A stretch of 64,000 nt of DNA from Streptomyces sp. TRM68416 (GCF_014596915.1 NZ_JACVWU010000005.1:186001-250000); one strand, 5' to 3'; numbered from the stretch's first letter, positions 26,596 to 37,295 are shown. Numbers and translations are program-made. Notes: generated by a model from the letters alone, not told the origin.

Positions 26596-29500
26596 TCACC
26601 TCCTCGGGCAGTCTTTGCTGCCACGGGTGGTCCCACCTGTAGGCGACTGAGTGATCACGCAATGCTTCATCTTGCCCTCTTCCAGGGTCCCGTAGTTGTA
26701 CTCGATCTCGGTTGGGATGCCGCTGCCGCTGTTGCCGTAGCGCGGGACTACGGAGATCGCCAGGTGTTTGCCTGACTTGATGGCATCCCTAATTTCTTTC
26801 TCCACGCCGTGGTTGAGGTAGGGGGTGTTGGTCTCCTTGTACTCTGCTACGAGATTCCTCAAGTCGATTCCAGAGCCACTTGCAGCGGCGGGAATCAGGT
26901 GGCCATTGGCGGCTTCGTGTCCCTGCTTCTTGATCTCCCTCATCCCCGGAGGCTGCGTGGAGCTGTTCGTATTCGTTCCTGGTGCCTTTCGGCCCTTGTT
27001 GTAGTCGCTCCGATCGAGCAGACCGTACACACCCGTTGCTCGGCATTCGTAGCGCTTCTCGAATTTGTCGTAGTAGCGCTCGCGTGGCATGTAAACAGCG
27101 TGGCCAGTGGGGCTTACTCCGGGACCATCGTCACACTTCTCGTCCGTGCGGTCACGTCCGCCGTTCTTTCCGCCCGATTCGTTGACCGGTGCTGGCAGCG
27201 TCTCAAGCAGTTCGTTGGGCGTGTACTGCTCGTTGTCGGCGAGGTCGAGCATCTTGAGCGCGCTGATGACCAGGCCGACCCCGTCGCTTGGGTCCCATTT
27301 CCCACTGTTGGGGTCCCAGTCGGGCTTGGGCGTCGGGCGGGCGGGTGCGGGTTGAGGGTTCGTGCCGTTGTTGGGGTTCTGGTCAATAGGAGGTTTGGGC
27401 GGGGCGATCACCCGGGGCTGCGCGAGCGTCAGAGTGTTGCTGCTGCAGTAGCTGGTGCAGGCGCCAGTACCTGCGCCGCTCGCGGTGGAGACGAGTGCGG
27501 AGCTTCCACCCCATGCGAAATTGTTGGCCTGCGCTGCGATGGCGCTGGCCTGACTGGCGGCGTACGACTGGGACAGCGCGTTCGTCTCGGTGTAGTAGTG
27601 CCCGGTCGTCAGGCTGCCCGAGCTGCCGAAGCTCCATGAGGAGTTGCCCAGCTGCCATGAGGAGTACCCAGCGAGCCCAAGTGATCCCACTATCGCGGTG
27701 TCGCTGAGCAGACCGCCGACGCACACCACGAGTACCGGTCCGAAACAGTGGCCGTTGGGATCGGTGCCGTTGAGGGCCCTGCCGCTGCCGTAGCTGTAGC
27801 GGTTGGCCTGTCCCGAGGGCACGGGATCGAGTTGCCAGGTGTCGCGCGAGTTGAAAGCGCCCGTGCCGGGCTGGTACCAGCGGGCCGCCATGTTGACGTC
27901 GCCCGACTCCGGGTCGGTCCAGCCGGACTGGTAGCCGACGGCGGGGGTGGTGCCGGTGGTGGCGGTTTCGGTGCCGAAGGGGTCGTAGGCGGTGGAGCCG
28001 GTGACTTGGGTGGCGTATGCGGAGAGGCCGGCGACCAAGTCGGTGTGCTGGTCGGTCAGGGCCCACTGGCCGGTGGTGCCGTCTGTCAGGGACAGCAGGC
28101 TTCCGTCCGGGGTGCGGTTGTAGGCCGTGGTGCCGTCGTCCGTGAGGTTGTTGGAGCCTCCGTCGTAGGTGAAGGTGGTCGTGCCTCGGGTCTGGACACG
28201 GTCCAGGGAGTCGTAGGTGTATGACGCGTTGCCGTCGGTGATTTTGCGTTCGAACGCGTCGAAGGACAGCGTGCGCGCGCTGCCGGTGCCGGCGGCGGCC
28301 GATGCCAGCGTGCCGCGCGGGGTGTAGGTGTACGTGGTGGAGGCGTCCGTCAGCTGGCGGTTGCGGGCGTCGAACGTCGCAGTCGTCGAACCGGCCCGCG
28401 TGCGGTTGCCCGCCGCGTCCCACGCGTACGTCGTCGTGGTGTCGTTCTTGTCGGTCCAGGAGACCAGGCGGCCCGCGTGGTCGTAGCCGTAGGTGTTGTC
28501 CCCGGCTCCGGCCGTGCCCGTCGTCGTCTTCGACGTCAGGTTGTCGTCCAGGTCGTAGCCATACGTCGTGGACGCGACTGTGGTGGTGCCGTCGGGGCTC
28601 TTGACGCTGTCGGCCTTCAGACGGCCGAGGTCGTCGTAGGTGTACGCGCGCTTGGCCGTGACGATGAAGGACGTGGCACCTTCGGGCTTGTTGGCGTACT
28701 GATCCAGGCGCGGGCGGCCGGCGGCGTCGAAGTCGTACCAGACGTCCGTGTCGGTGATGGAGTCCGCCGCCCAGTCGATGCGGCCGGCACTGTCATAGCC
28801 GTAATAGGTCGTTCCGGCCGTCGTCACCCGCTTGGTCATGTTGCCGTCGGCGTTGTAGCTGTAGCTCGACTGGCCACCGGGGCCTTCTGCCGTCAGAAGC
28901 TGGCCACGGTCGTTGTAGGTGTAGGTGTTCTGCGTCAGCGCTTCGGCCGTGCCGGTCGCGGTGAGGCGGCCGGCCAGGTCGTACGCCAGCGTGCGGTCGG
29001 TCGTGGCAGCCTCCGCGCCGGCGCCCCTCTCGTTGACCAGGAGGCCGAGGCCGTTGTACGTACGCTCTCGCTCGACCCCGCCCGGCAGGAGTTCCGTCAC
29101 GGGCTGGCCGGCCTTGTCGTACACCGTTGTCCAGGTGCGGTCGGCTCTGTCCGGGTGGGCGGTCGTGGACGGTTCGATCGTCGACTCGGGGAGGCCCCAG
29201 CTGGTGAAGGTGTAGACGGTCTTGTTGCCCCGGCCGTCCGTCATGCGGGTTCGGTTGCCCGACGCGTCGTAGCCGAAGGTCGTCGTGATCGACTCGGTGG
29301 CCGAGGTCGGTTCGACCTGCTCGGTCACTCGGCCGAGAGCGTCGTAGATGTAGCTGGTGCGCGCCTTGGTCTCCGGGGACGTCGTGGTGATGCGATTGCC
29401 CTCTGCATCGAATTCGGCTGTCGTCGTGCGCAGCGGAGTCGTGCCGGTGCCGTACTCGGTGACGGCAGTGCCCTGGCCCAGGGCGTTGTACGTGGTGGTG

Positions 29501-32500
29501 GTCCGACGGTTCGTCGCGTCGGTGGTCTCCGTACGGCGGCCGAGGCCGTCGTAGGCGAACCGGGTGGTGCCGTACGCGTTGGCCAGCGCCTCCAACTCAC
29601 CTGCCGGGTTGTACGTTCCGGTCGTGGTGTTGCCGACCGGTGTCGTCGACGCGGTCTGGTTGCTCGCGTCGTCCCAGGTGTAGCGGCTGGTCAGGTTCTG
29701 CAGAGTCGGGTACCGCTCCACGGTGGTCGCGGTGAGCTGCCTGCCGAGTTCGTCGTACGTCGCCTCCGTGCGGGCGCCTGTCGGGTCGGTGACGGAGAGC
29801 TGCAGGCCCGTCGGGGTCCACGCGTAGGTGGTGACACCGCCGCCCTCGGCACTCACGGTCGGGCCGACGATCAGGTCCGGGCCGGTCTCCAGCGCGGCCA
29901 GGGCTGCGGCTGCGTCGGCCACCGGGTCCGTCCGGCTGGTCAACTGGCCGAACTGGTCGTAGCCGTAGCGCGTGACGCGACCCAGCGGGTCGGTGACGGT
30001 CGACGGCAGACCGAGTTTGTCGTAGGCGGTGTGGGTCGTGGCCGTCAGGGCGGTGGTTGCGCCCGGCGGGGTGTAGCCGGGGAGGGTGACCGCGGTGGTA
30101 CGGCCGAGGCGGTCGACCTCAGTGCGGGTCACTTTGCCACGGGCGTCCTTGACCTCGGTGGCCTCCCCGAAGGTGTTGTAACCGGTGATGGTGGTGGGCT
30201 TGACCGTTGTGGCGGCGTTCCCGCCTTCCTCCGCCTGCACTGCCGGGTCGGTCTGCTGCACCAAACGGCCCAGCGCGTCGTACCGGTAAGCCGAGGTGTA
30301 GGCGGCCGCATCGGCGTCCGTGTCGTTGCCGCGAGGGCTGACCGAGGTCAGCATCAGGCCGCGATCGTCGTAGGTATGCGTGGTCGTGTGAGCGGACGTG
30401 CCGTCGGTGACGGTCTGCCTCCTGATGTTGCCTGCCGAGTCGTACTCCGAGGACGTCCTGAGCTTCTTGTCGGCCGAGATGGACTGCGTCTGCAGCTTCA
30501 CGCGGTCATCGGGGTCATAGGCGAGGGTGGTGGTGCGATTCAGGCCACCGGGATCCAGGATGCTGGTTTCGGTACGGCCCAGTGGGTCCACGGTGAACGT
30601 CTGCGTGGTGCTGCCACCGCCGGTGACCTGCTTGGTCAGGTGCCCTGCCGGGTCATAGGTGTTGGACTCCAGGACGATGTCGTGCTTCGTGCCGTCGGCC
30701 TGCGTGACCTGCTTGGCGGTGGTGGTGGCCGGGAGCCCGTCGTCGAAGTAGGTGTACGCCGTGGTGGCGCCCATCGCGTCGGTGGTCGACGCCAGGCGGC
30801 CGGCCGGGTCGTAGGCGTTGGACACGACTGTCAGATCCCGGACGCCGCCGGAGGGATCGCCCGTCCAGTCGTCCAGCACCGTAGTGGCGTGCTGGCCGCG
30901 GGCCGTGTAGGTGTACGTGAAGTGCGTACCGGCCGGATCGGTCATGCCGCTGACGCGGCCCAACTCGTCGTGTTCGAGAAGGGTCGTGTTCTGCTCGGCG
31001 TCGGTGACGCTGTCGTTCAGGCCGTACGCGTTGTAGTGGAACGTAGTGGTGCGGGGGGTGTCGCCTCCGGTGGTGTCCGTTGTCGTCTCGGACAGCAGGT
31101 TGCCGTCCTCGTCGTAGTCGCGGGTGATCTTTCCGGTGTGGGTGGTGCCGGTGATCTCGTTCTTCACGGAGGCGCCGGTTTCGGTGACGACGTGGGAGGC
31201 GTTGTCGTAGGTGTAGGCGGTGCCGACACCTTCCGGGAACGTGTCGGAGACCTGGGTTTCGGACTTCTTGCGGCCGAGTCCGTCGTACGTGTACTTCGTG
31301 ACCAGGCCGGACGGAGAGGTCACTTGGGCCAGGTCGCCGTTGGCGTAATAGGCGTACGAGGTCTTCGCACCCCCCGGTGTGGTCTGCGTCGCCACGAGGC
31401 CGGGTGGGGTGGAGCCGCCGCCGACCGCGGTCTCGGTGCCCTCGGTGTACGTGGTCCAGGCCGTGGTGTTGTCCGGACGGACCGTGCTCAGGGGCAGGCC
31501 CAGGCTGTTGTAGGTGTAGGCGACGCGGTAGCGGTCGTCCCGGTAGTCACTCGACCTCTGGTCGCGGTAGGTCAGCTGCTTGTCGTTGCGCGGGTCGAGG
31601 GGATCGCTCTCGTTGAGGTAGTAGCTGCTGAAACTCGTCCAGCACGAGTCGGCGTCCCGGCAGGTCGTGGTGGACACGGTGTTGCCACGCGCGTCGTGAC
31701 CGGTGACGGTGGAGTGCCCGTTGGGGTCGGTGACGGTGTGGAGATGACCTGCGTTGTCGTAGGCGTAGCTCGTTGTCGCGCCGGTCGTGTCCGTACGGGA
31801 TACGACACGCTGGCCGCGCAGTACGTCGTAACTCGACTTGCTGGTCTTCAGCTTGGGGTCGGTCACGGTGATCGTCGCGGTGAGGCCCGATGCTGCGTTC
31901 TCGGCCTGGGCCCGGTAGTGGGCGGAGACCTGTTCGGCGCTCAGCGGCTTGCGGTAGAGGGCGACTTCGTCGATGTCGCCGTTGAAGTAGTAGGTGTCCG
32001 CGGGCAGCCCCATCCAGCCGGAGCTGCCGTAGCCGCCGCCGATGTAGGCGTAGGGGCGCGACTGCTCGGTGACAGTGCCGCTCAGTGAGCCGACCTTGGC
32101 GCCGTCCAGGTACAGGGACTGGGTGGTTTCGGCGGCCGAGAGGACGATGTGGTGCCACTCGCCGTCGTTCACGGGCTGCGGCGAGATGATGGGGGTGGCC
32201 CCGGAAGCGCCGGAGAGATAGAACTCGCCGCGGAGCTTGCCGTCGCCGTCGATGTTCAGGACAGGACGCCAAGAGGTGGGAGTCTCGCCCAGGGGGGCAT
32301 TCTGGAAGCTCAGCAGTACGGCTGACGCTTCGGTGGTCCGGAACCACATCTCGGCAGAGAGGTCGGTGCTGCCGGAGGGGATGGAGCCGGGTATCGCGAC
32401 GTGACCACCGTTGCTGAGTCGTACCCCGCGGTTGTCGCCAGTACCGAAGACACCGACTTGATCCAGCCGGGAATTGACGACAACGTCGTTGTTGCTCTCG

Positions 32501-35500
32501 AAGGTCGCGCTCATTCCAAGACCGCCGACCTCGCTGCGCAAGGCTGGTCCCTTGCTCTCGCCAAGTCGCCAGTACGCGGCGGGCGCATCCGCGACTGCCA
32601 CTCTCCTGTACTGGTCTCCCGTGCCTTGGACCAGAGCCTTACGTGCCTGAATGTGACGATTAAGGGTGTCTGTGTAACCGGGGAAGTTGCTGAAGGGTGC
32701 GTAGAACCAAATTTGTTCACCCGACGAGTTGGTGACCTTACGGAATGTCACCAGGGCCCTGTCGTAGAAGGCGACTTCGTCGATCTGACCTGTGAAGTTG
32801 CGATATCCGGCCGACTGCCCGTCCCAGCCTGAAGAGGCATAACCGCCACCGATGAGTACATGGGCGTGACGTGTGGTGTCGACTCCGTGGCTCGATGTCC
32901 CTTGCACACTGCCGTCTACAAAGAGTGCTTGAATACCCTCATTGCCCGTGAGCACCACGTGATGCCACTTGCCGTCGGTGACCGTTTCCTTCGACCGGAT
33001 GCTGTTCGCGCTGGGCGTGAGCTTCCCCCGCAGTTTCCCGTCCGAGTCGACGAGCAGCATCGGCCGCCAGCCCGCCGGCGTCTCACCGAACTCCGTGTTC
33101 TGGTTGGCGATCAGCACGCCTCCGGGCTCGCTCGTCCTGAACCACAACTCCAGTGACATGGCCGTCTGTGTGCCCAGCGACTCGGCCGGTACCTCAACTG
33201 CCCCGTCGCCGGTGAACGTGGCAGCCGTGTCGTCGCCGTCGGCGAAGATGCCCGTGCCGCCCAGCCGCACCTCGTTCAGGTACGCGCCGTCCAGGTTCTC
33301 GCCCAGCGGGCTCGTGGCAACGGCGCCGCCGTGCTCGCCCAGCCGCCAGTAGCCGGTCGGGTTGCTGCGCTGGATTGTGTCCTCGTACGAGGAGGAGGCG
33401 GTCGAATACGAGGGCGCCGAGACCTTCCACGTGCCGCCGTTCTCGTCCGTGTGCTGGGTCAGGCGCCCGCTGGCCGGGTCGTAGGCCGCGGTCGCGTGTA
33501 CCCGGCCGGAAGGCAGAGTGACCCTGGTCATCTGGCCGGTCACGGCCCGCGCGGCATAGTGCTCGGCGACCGTCGCGGCGTCCAGCGGGTGGTGGTAGAC
33601 GGCGACTTCGTCCATCTGTCCCTTGAAGTGGTACGTGTTCGCTGGCACTCCCATCCAGCCGGAGCTGCCGTAGCCGCCGCCCAGGTAGGCGTAGTCGCGT
33701 GCCTGCTCGACGGGAGTGCCGCTCAGCGACCCGACCTTGACACCGTCGAGATAGAGGGTCTGGGCGGTGGCACCTGCGGACAGCACCGCGTGGTGCCACT
33801 GGCCGTCGGTCACAGCCTGGGGCGACACGATGGGCGAGACCCCGGACGCCGCGGCCGTGTAGAACTGCCCGCGAAGCTTGCCGTCGCCGTCGATGTTCAG
33901 CGCGGTCCGCCATGAGCTGGGCTTGTCGCCCACCTCGGCGTTCTGGAACGCGAGGAGGACACCGGACGGTGTGCTCGTCCTGAACCACAGCTCGACGGCT
34001 GGGAAGGCTACGGCCCTCAGCGTGTCCGCAGGCAGTTCGATCACGGAGTCCGTGCCGTCGAAGCCGACGGAGGTGTCCGTGGTGCCGGATATCGCGGAGG
34101 CGGTGCCGAGCTGGACGTCACGGTAGACGGCCTCGTTGAGCCCGGTGTTCGAGGCGGCTTCACTGACCGCGGCAGCGCCTTCGCTCTCGCCCAGGCGCCA
34201 GTACGACGTTGGGGCGGAGTCCAGCACGCCACTGCGGTAGGTCGAGCCGTCGCCGTACTCGTAGTCCGTGCATTTGGTTCTCGGCGAAGGCGGACACACC
34301 TGGGTGAGCCGGTTGCCGTCATAGGCGTACGACCAGGTCAGGCCAGGACTGCTCGCGTCCACGGCGCTGGTGGTCACCGCGGTTACGTGGTCGCCGGTCC
34401 AGTCGAAGTTCAGCGAGCGGCCCGAGAGATCGTCGGTCACCTTCGTGATCGGACCGCCGTCCTCCGACTCGTGTTTGACCGACTGGGTGCGGCCGGCAGC
34501 ATCACTGATCCGGGACAGGACTCCCATGTACATGAAGTCGTATGTCGCACCTGAACGCTCCCGCAGGGTCCAGCCCTCCCCGGCCTGCCGGACAAGGCTG
34601 AGGGAACCGCCCGGTGGTCCGGTGTAGGTGCCGTCCGGGTTGCGCCCGAACCGCACCTGCGAGCCGTCTGCGAGCGTCACCAGCACTGTCCGCGTGTCGG
34701 GCTCCTCGCGCAGACGCATGTCCCAGCGCGTCGACCAGCCGGCGCCGAAGGCTCCGTCCTGACGTGGATCGAGGGAGTTGTAGGTACGAGTAATCGCAAG
34801 CTCTGGGCCGACAGTGGAGATCGCCGCATCGGTCGCGGCGGTGACGTAGTTGCCCGCGCGGGCACCGAACTCCCCGCCGTCGTCCGCGCCGCCGAGATGA
34901 CCGGTCACGGTCGGCTGCGGCACCTGCGTGGTCAGCAGGGCCGGGCCGGGGCGGGCCGAGGACTTGTCGCCGTCGTAGGCGTAGGCGTACCAGGCGTACG
35001 ACTTACCCCATGCCAACCAGCCGGACGGCACCGCCCACTGCTGCTCGCTGCTGCGGGTTCCCTTCCGGCAGTTCTCGCGCAGGTTGCTGCCCTCGACCTC
35101 GCAGATCTCGAAGGTGTACTCCAGTGCCGACTTCGGGTAACGGTCCGCGTCCGCGCCCTTCGCCCACAGAGTGGGGGTGAGTGAGTCCACGGTGACGCCA
35201 CTGCCGGGCCGTTCGGCCGTCAACTGCGGCGGGATGTTCACCGACGAGATCTTCACGGCAGGCCCGGGGACGCCCGCGGTCGTGAAGCGGATCTCCCCGT
35301 AGTTGGTCATCGTCCACTGCACCGTGTACGTAGCGGGTGTCAGCGGAGCGATTCTCGCGTTCACGGTCACGGTCTCGCCGGGCGAGACGGCTTCTGGCAT
35401 CTCCGTGTACACGATCTTTGAGCCGTCGGTGATCTCCTTGCCGGAGGCGTCGAACAGGTTGTAGCGCAGCTTGTAGTTGCCGCCCGCGGGCCAGGTGTCC

Positions 35501-37230
35501 CGTCCCTGGTTTGTGATGGTGACCTTCTCGACGCCCTCGGTGGTGGCCGTCACCGGCGCGGTGAAGTCGCCGAGCTTGTAGGTTGCGCCGTACTTGGTCC
35601 AGGTGATGTCCAGGCTGGGCTTGCCGTTCGGGTAGTCGTCGGAGCCGAACTGCTTCCAGCTCTTGGAGTCGGTGGTGGAGGCCTTCACTGCGAGGCCGTA
35701 GTTTGTCTTCCGGCCGTGTGTCCAGTCGTCGACCAGCTTGCGGCCTGCCGAGCCGAGCTTGATGCTCTCCCAGGCCGGTCCGCACGACCAGGACTCGGTG
35801 CCCGCCGGGCGCCAGCCGTGAGCGAAGCTCTTCGACGCGAGCGATGAACCGGTCGCTGGTCCTGGGTACTTGGAGGTCGTGGACTCCGACCAGCTTGAGG
35901 TGATCGGATGCACGGTCACCGGTCGCGCGGTGCACGACTGCGACCATGTGTTGTACAGGGCCAGGTTGGCGTTGATCACCCAGGCGTTCTTCAGCGTGCT
36001 CTCCACACCGGTGAACCGGAGGAAGGCCGCGGCCTTGTGACTGCCGCCGTCGTAGGTGCCGACCTTCAGGACGGTATCCGAGGCGAAGTTCTGGTTGTAC
36101 GGGTACTCGACGTATGTGCCGGACGTGGAGTCGAAGGACTTGACGGCGGGGTCGACACGGACGGGGTACACGCGCTCGGGGGCAGTCAGCCACTCCTTGT
36201 CGAGCTTGACCACCAGGACCTGGCGGCCGTCCTCCTCGACCAGGCTGTAGGTGACGCCGGACGAGATCACGCCCTCGTTGGAGTCGGGGGCGAAGTTCGA
36301 GTCCTGCATCCATCCGGCCGGAGTCCAGGCTCGCGTCGCGCCGTCGGCGTCGGTGAACTCCACTCCGCCGTGGTCGTCGAGGCGGGCGGTCAGCCCCTCC
36401 AGGTTCAGCGGGAAGCGCCACTCAGTGGGTGCGGAGGCATCCGTGAGGACCAGGATCTCCTTGACCGAGTCACTGCCTGCGAGGAATTCGAGGTCAGAGG
36501 ACGGACGTACGCCCGGGTAAGTCACCTTGCTGCCGTCGACCTGGCCCGCGACGGCGCTCGCCCCCTCGACGCCGTAACCGATCGACAGACCGTCGCCGAC
36601 CTCGATGCGCACCACGGAATCGGCATCAGCCGACCCCGCGAACTCGATACGCGACTCGGTGGAACGGGTCTCCCAGCCCTCGTCGCCGACGCTCATCGTG
36701 CTTGGGCCGATGTCGTCCCGGCTGACCAGGGTGCTGTCGATGGACTTCCAGCTGCCGTCCTTGGTACGGAAGTTGACCGGCTCGGCGTAGAAGCGGGTGG
36801 TGTAGGTGCCGTCCGGGTTCTGGTAGGTCCGTTGCCGTTCTTCGCGCTGCCGGGGCAGTTCCTTGCTGCGCTTGGTGTCGAAGCCTTCGAGGGCTGCCGT
36901 TTCGGGTGCCTGTGTCTCTGTCACCGGCCCCGGTTCGGGCAACTTGGGTTCGCCGTTCAGCCGGGTGATTCCCGAGTCGCCCTCGGCGGGGAGCTCACCG
37001 CGTCCGGTCAGGGGGCCGTTGTGGCCGCCCTTGGCGGACGCGTCCGTGGCATCGGCCGGGGCGGTGTGGCGGCGGCCGGCTGCTGAACCCCAGCTCTGGT
37101 CGGGAGCGTGCTCGTTCTTGCCAGAGGTGCCGCGGCCCCACTGATCGGCGGCCAGCGCGGCCTGCTCGGTGCCGGCCAGGGTGGCGAGAGTGAAGGCGAC
37201 GGCAACGACAAACGGACGTGCGGGACGCAC
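26596..37230 (-). CDS. Secreted RHS/YD-repeat polymorphic toxin with C-terminal nuclease domain
   Basis: A 3544-residue protein. The start GTG 37230 follows GGGGGA and opens a Sec signal peptide (VVAVAFTLATLAGTEQAALAA). Approximate order of parts: DNRLRE domain (366-547), Ig-like region (550-770), DUF6531 module (775-880), and YD repeats interrupted by three LamG/concanavalin-like domains (about 1000-1225, 1290-1490, 1550-1775). Many YD repeats follow (1790-3080), then an RHS core (YDPFGTETA...AARWYQPGTGAFNSRD...NGTDPNGHC). The variable tip ends in a DNA/RNA non-specific endonuclease-like domain (NGHLIPAAASGSGIDLRNLV and GIPTEIEYNYGTL, about 3435-3530). It resembles Bacillus WapA-type contact toxins. 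The SUKH gene follows directly. Confidence 0.92.
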   Translation of the reverse strand: MRPARPFVVAVAFTLATLAGTEQAALAADQWGRGTSGKNEHAPDQSWGSAAGRRHTAPADATDASAKGGHNGPLTGRGELPAEGDSGITRLNGEPKLPEPGPVTETQAPETAALEGFDTKRSKELPRQREERQRTYQNPDGTYTTRFYAEPVNFRTKDGSWKSIDSTLVSRDDIGPSTMSVGDEGWETRSTESRIEFAGSADADSVVRIEVGDGLSIGYGVEGASAVAGQVDGSKVTYPGVRPSSDLEFLAGSDSVKEILVLTDASAPTEWRFPLNLEGLTARLDDHGGVEFTDADGATRAWTPAGWMQDSNFAPDSNEGVISSGVTYSLVEEDGRQVLVVKLDKEWLTAPERVYPVRVDPAVKSFDSTSGTYVEYPYNQNFASDTVLKVGTYDGGSHKAAAFLRFTGVESTLKNAWVINANLALYNTWSQSCTARPVTVHPITSSWSESTTSKYPGPATGSSLASKSFAHGWRPAGTESWSCGPAWESIKLGSAGRKLVDDWTHGRKTNYGLAVKASTTDSKSWKQFGSDDYPNGKPSLDITWTKYGATYKLGDFTAPVTATTEGVEKVTITNQGRDTWPAGGNYKLRYNLFDASGKEITDGSKIVYTEMPEAVSPGETVTVNARIAPLTPATYTVQWTMTNYGEIRFTTAGVPGPAVKISSVNIPPQLTAERPGSGVTVDSLTPTLWAKGADADRYPKSALEYTFEICEVEGSNLRENCRKGTRSSEQQWAVPSGWLAWGKSYAWYAYAYDGDKSSARPGPALLTTQVPQPTVTGHLGGADDGGEFGARAGNYVTAATDAAISTVGPELAITRTYNSLDPRQDGAFGAGWSTRWDMRLREEPDTRTVLVTLADGSQVRFGRNPDGTYTGPPGGSLSLVRQAGEGWTLRERSGATYDFMYMGVLSRISDAAGRTQSVKHESEDGGPITKVTDDLSGRSLNFDWTGDHVTAVTTSAVDASSPGLTWSYAYDGNRLTQVCPPSPRTKCTDYEYGDGSTYRSGVLDSAPTSYWRLGESEGAAAVSEAASNTGLNEAVYRDVQLGTASAISGTTDTSVGFDGTDSVIELPADTLRAVAFPAVELWFRTSTPSGVLLAFQNAEVGDKPSSWRTALNIDGDGKLRGQFYTAAASGVSPIVSPQAVTDGQWHHAVLSAGATAQTLYLDGVKVGSLSGTPVEQARDYAYLGGGYGSSGWMGVPANTYHFKGQMDEVAVYHHPLDAATVAEHYAARAVTGQMTRVTLPSGRVHATAAYDPASGRLTQHTDENGGTWKVSAPSYSTASSSYEDTIQRSNPTGYWRLGEHGGAVATSPLGENLDGAYLNEVRLGGTGIFADGDDTAATFTGDGAVEVPAESLGTQTAMSLELWFRTSEPGGVLIANQNTEFGETPAGWRPMLLVDSDGKLRGKLTPSANSIRSKETVTDGKWHHVVLTGNEGIQALFVDGSVQGTSSHGVDTTRHAHVLIGGGYASSGWDGQSAGYRNFTGQIDEVAFYDRALVTFRKVTNSSGEQIWFYAPFSNFPGYTDTLNRHIQARKALVQGTGDQYRRVAVADAPAAYWRLGESKGPALRSEVGGLGMSATFESNNDVVVNSRLDQVGVFGTGDNRGVRLSNGGHVAIPGSIPSGSTDLSAEMWFRTTEASAVLLSFQNAPLGETPTSWRPVLNIDGDGKLRGEFYLSGASGATPIISPQPVNDGEWHHIVLSAAETTQSLYLDGAKVGSLSGTVTEQSRPYAYIGGGYGSSGWMGLPADTYYFNGDIDEVALYRKPLSAEQVSAHYRAQAENAASGLTATITVTDPKLKTSKSSYDVLRGQRVVSRTDTTGATTSYAYDNAGHLHTVTDPNGHSTVTGHDARGNTVSTTTCRDADSCWTSFSSYYLNESDPLDPRNDKQLTYRDQRSSDYRDDRYRVAYTYNSLGLPLSTVRPDNTTAWTTYTEGTETAVGGGSTPPGLVATQTTPGGAKTSYAYYANGDLAQVTSPSGLVTKYTYDGLGRKKSETQVSDTFPEGVGTAYTYDNASHVVTETGASVKNEITGTTHTGKITRDYDEDGNLLSETTTDTTGGDTPRTTTFHYNAYGLNDSVTDAEQNTTLLEHDELGRVSGMTDPAGTHFTYTYTARGQHATTVLDDWTGDPSGGVRDLTVVSNAYDPAGRLASTTDAMGATTAYTYFDDGLPATTTAKQVTQADGTKHDIVLESNTYDPAGHLTKQVTGGGSTTQTFTVDPLGRTETSILDPGGLNRTTTLAYDPDDRVKLQTQSISADKKLRTSSEYDSAGNIRRQTVTDGTSAHTTTHTYDDRGLMLTSVSPRGNDTDADAAAYTSAYRYDALGRLVQQTDPAVQAEEGGNAATTVKPTTITGYNTFGEATEVKDARGKVTRTEVDRLGRTTAVTLPGYTPPGATTALTATTHTAYDKLGLPSTVTDPLGRVTRYGYDQFGQLTSRTDPVADAAAALAALETGPDLIVGPTVSAEGGGVTTYAWTPTGLQLSVTDPTGARTEATYDELGRQLTATTVERYPTLQNLTSRYTWDDASNQTASTTPVGNTTTGTYNPAGELEALANAYGTTRFAYDGLGRRTETTDATNRRTTTTYNALGQGTAVTEYGTGTTPLRTTTAEFDAEGNRITTTSPETKARTSYIYDALGRVTEQVEPTSATESITTTFGYDASGNRTRMTDGRGNKTVYTFTSWGLPESTIEPSTTAHPDRADRTWTTVYDKAGQPVTELLPGGVERERTYNGLGLLVNERGAGAEAATTDRTLAYDLAGRLTATGTAEALTQNTYTYNDRGQLLTAEGPGGQSSYSYNADGNMTKRVTTAGTTYYGYDSAGRIDWAADSITDTDVWYDFDAAGRPRLDQYANKPEGATSFIVTAKRAYTYDDLGRLKADSVKSPDGTTTVASTTYGYDLDDNLTSKTTTGTAGAGDNTYGYDHAGRLVSWTDKNDTTTTYAWDAAGNRTRAGSTTATFDARNRQLTDASTTYTYTPRGTLASAAAGTGSARTLSFDAFERKITDGNASYTYDSLDRVQTRGTTTFTYDGGSNNLTDDGTTAYNRTPDGSLLSLTDGTTGQWALTDQHTDLVAGLSAYATQVTGSTAYDPFGTETATTGTTPAVGYQSGWTDPESGDVNMAARWYQPGTGAFNSRDTWQLDPVPSGQANRYSYGSGRALNGTDPNGHCFGPVLVVCVGGLLSDTAIVGSLGLAGYSSWQLGNSSWSFGSSGSLTTGHYYTETNALSQSYAASQASAIAAQANNFAWGGSSALVSTASGAGTGACTSYCSSNTLTLAQPRVIAPPKPPIDQNPNNGTNPQPAPARPTPKPDWDPNSGKWDPSDGVGLVISALKMLDLADNEQYTPNELLETLPAPVNESGGKNGGRDRTDEKCDDGPGVSPTGHAVYMPRERYYDKFEKRYECRATGVYGLLDRSDYNKGRKAPGTNTNSSTQPPGMREIKKQGHEAANGHLIPAAASGSGIDLRNLVAEYKETNTPYLNHGVEKEIRDAIKSGKHLAISVVPRYGNSGSGIPTEIEYNYGTLEEGKMKHCVITQSPTGGTTRGSKDCPRR

Positions 37231-37266
37231 GGAATCCCCCCGGCTTTGAGTGAACAAGAGAGGAGA

Positions 37267-37295
37267 TTCATAAGGTGATCTTTGAAGATGTACAA
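37267..37295 (-). promoter_or_regulatory. Candidate promoter of the RHS toxin gene
   Basis: On the minus strand TTGTAC (37295-37290), a 17-nt spacer and TATGAA (37272-37267) resemble a housekeeping promoter. Transcription would start near 37260, about 30 nt before the GTG. This is a pattern match only. Confidence 0.4.

Noticed and set aside
28477..32088. A 1203-codon open frame on the plus strand
   Set aside because: It is antisense to the YD-repeat part of the RHS gene; its Val/Gly/Arg-rich content mirrors the opposite coding strand and no domain is visible.
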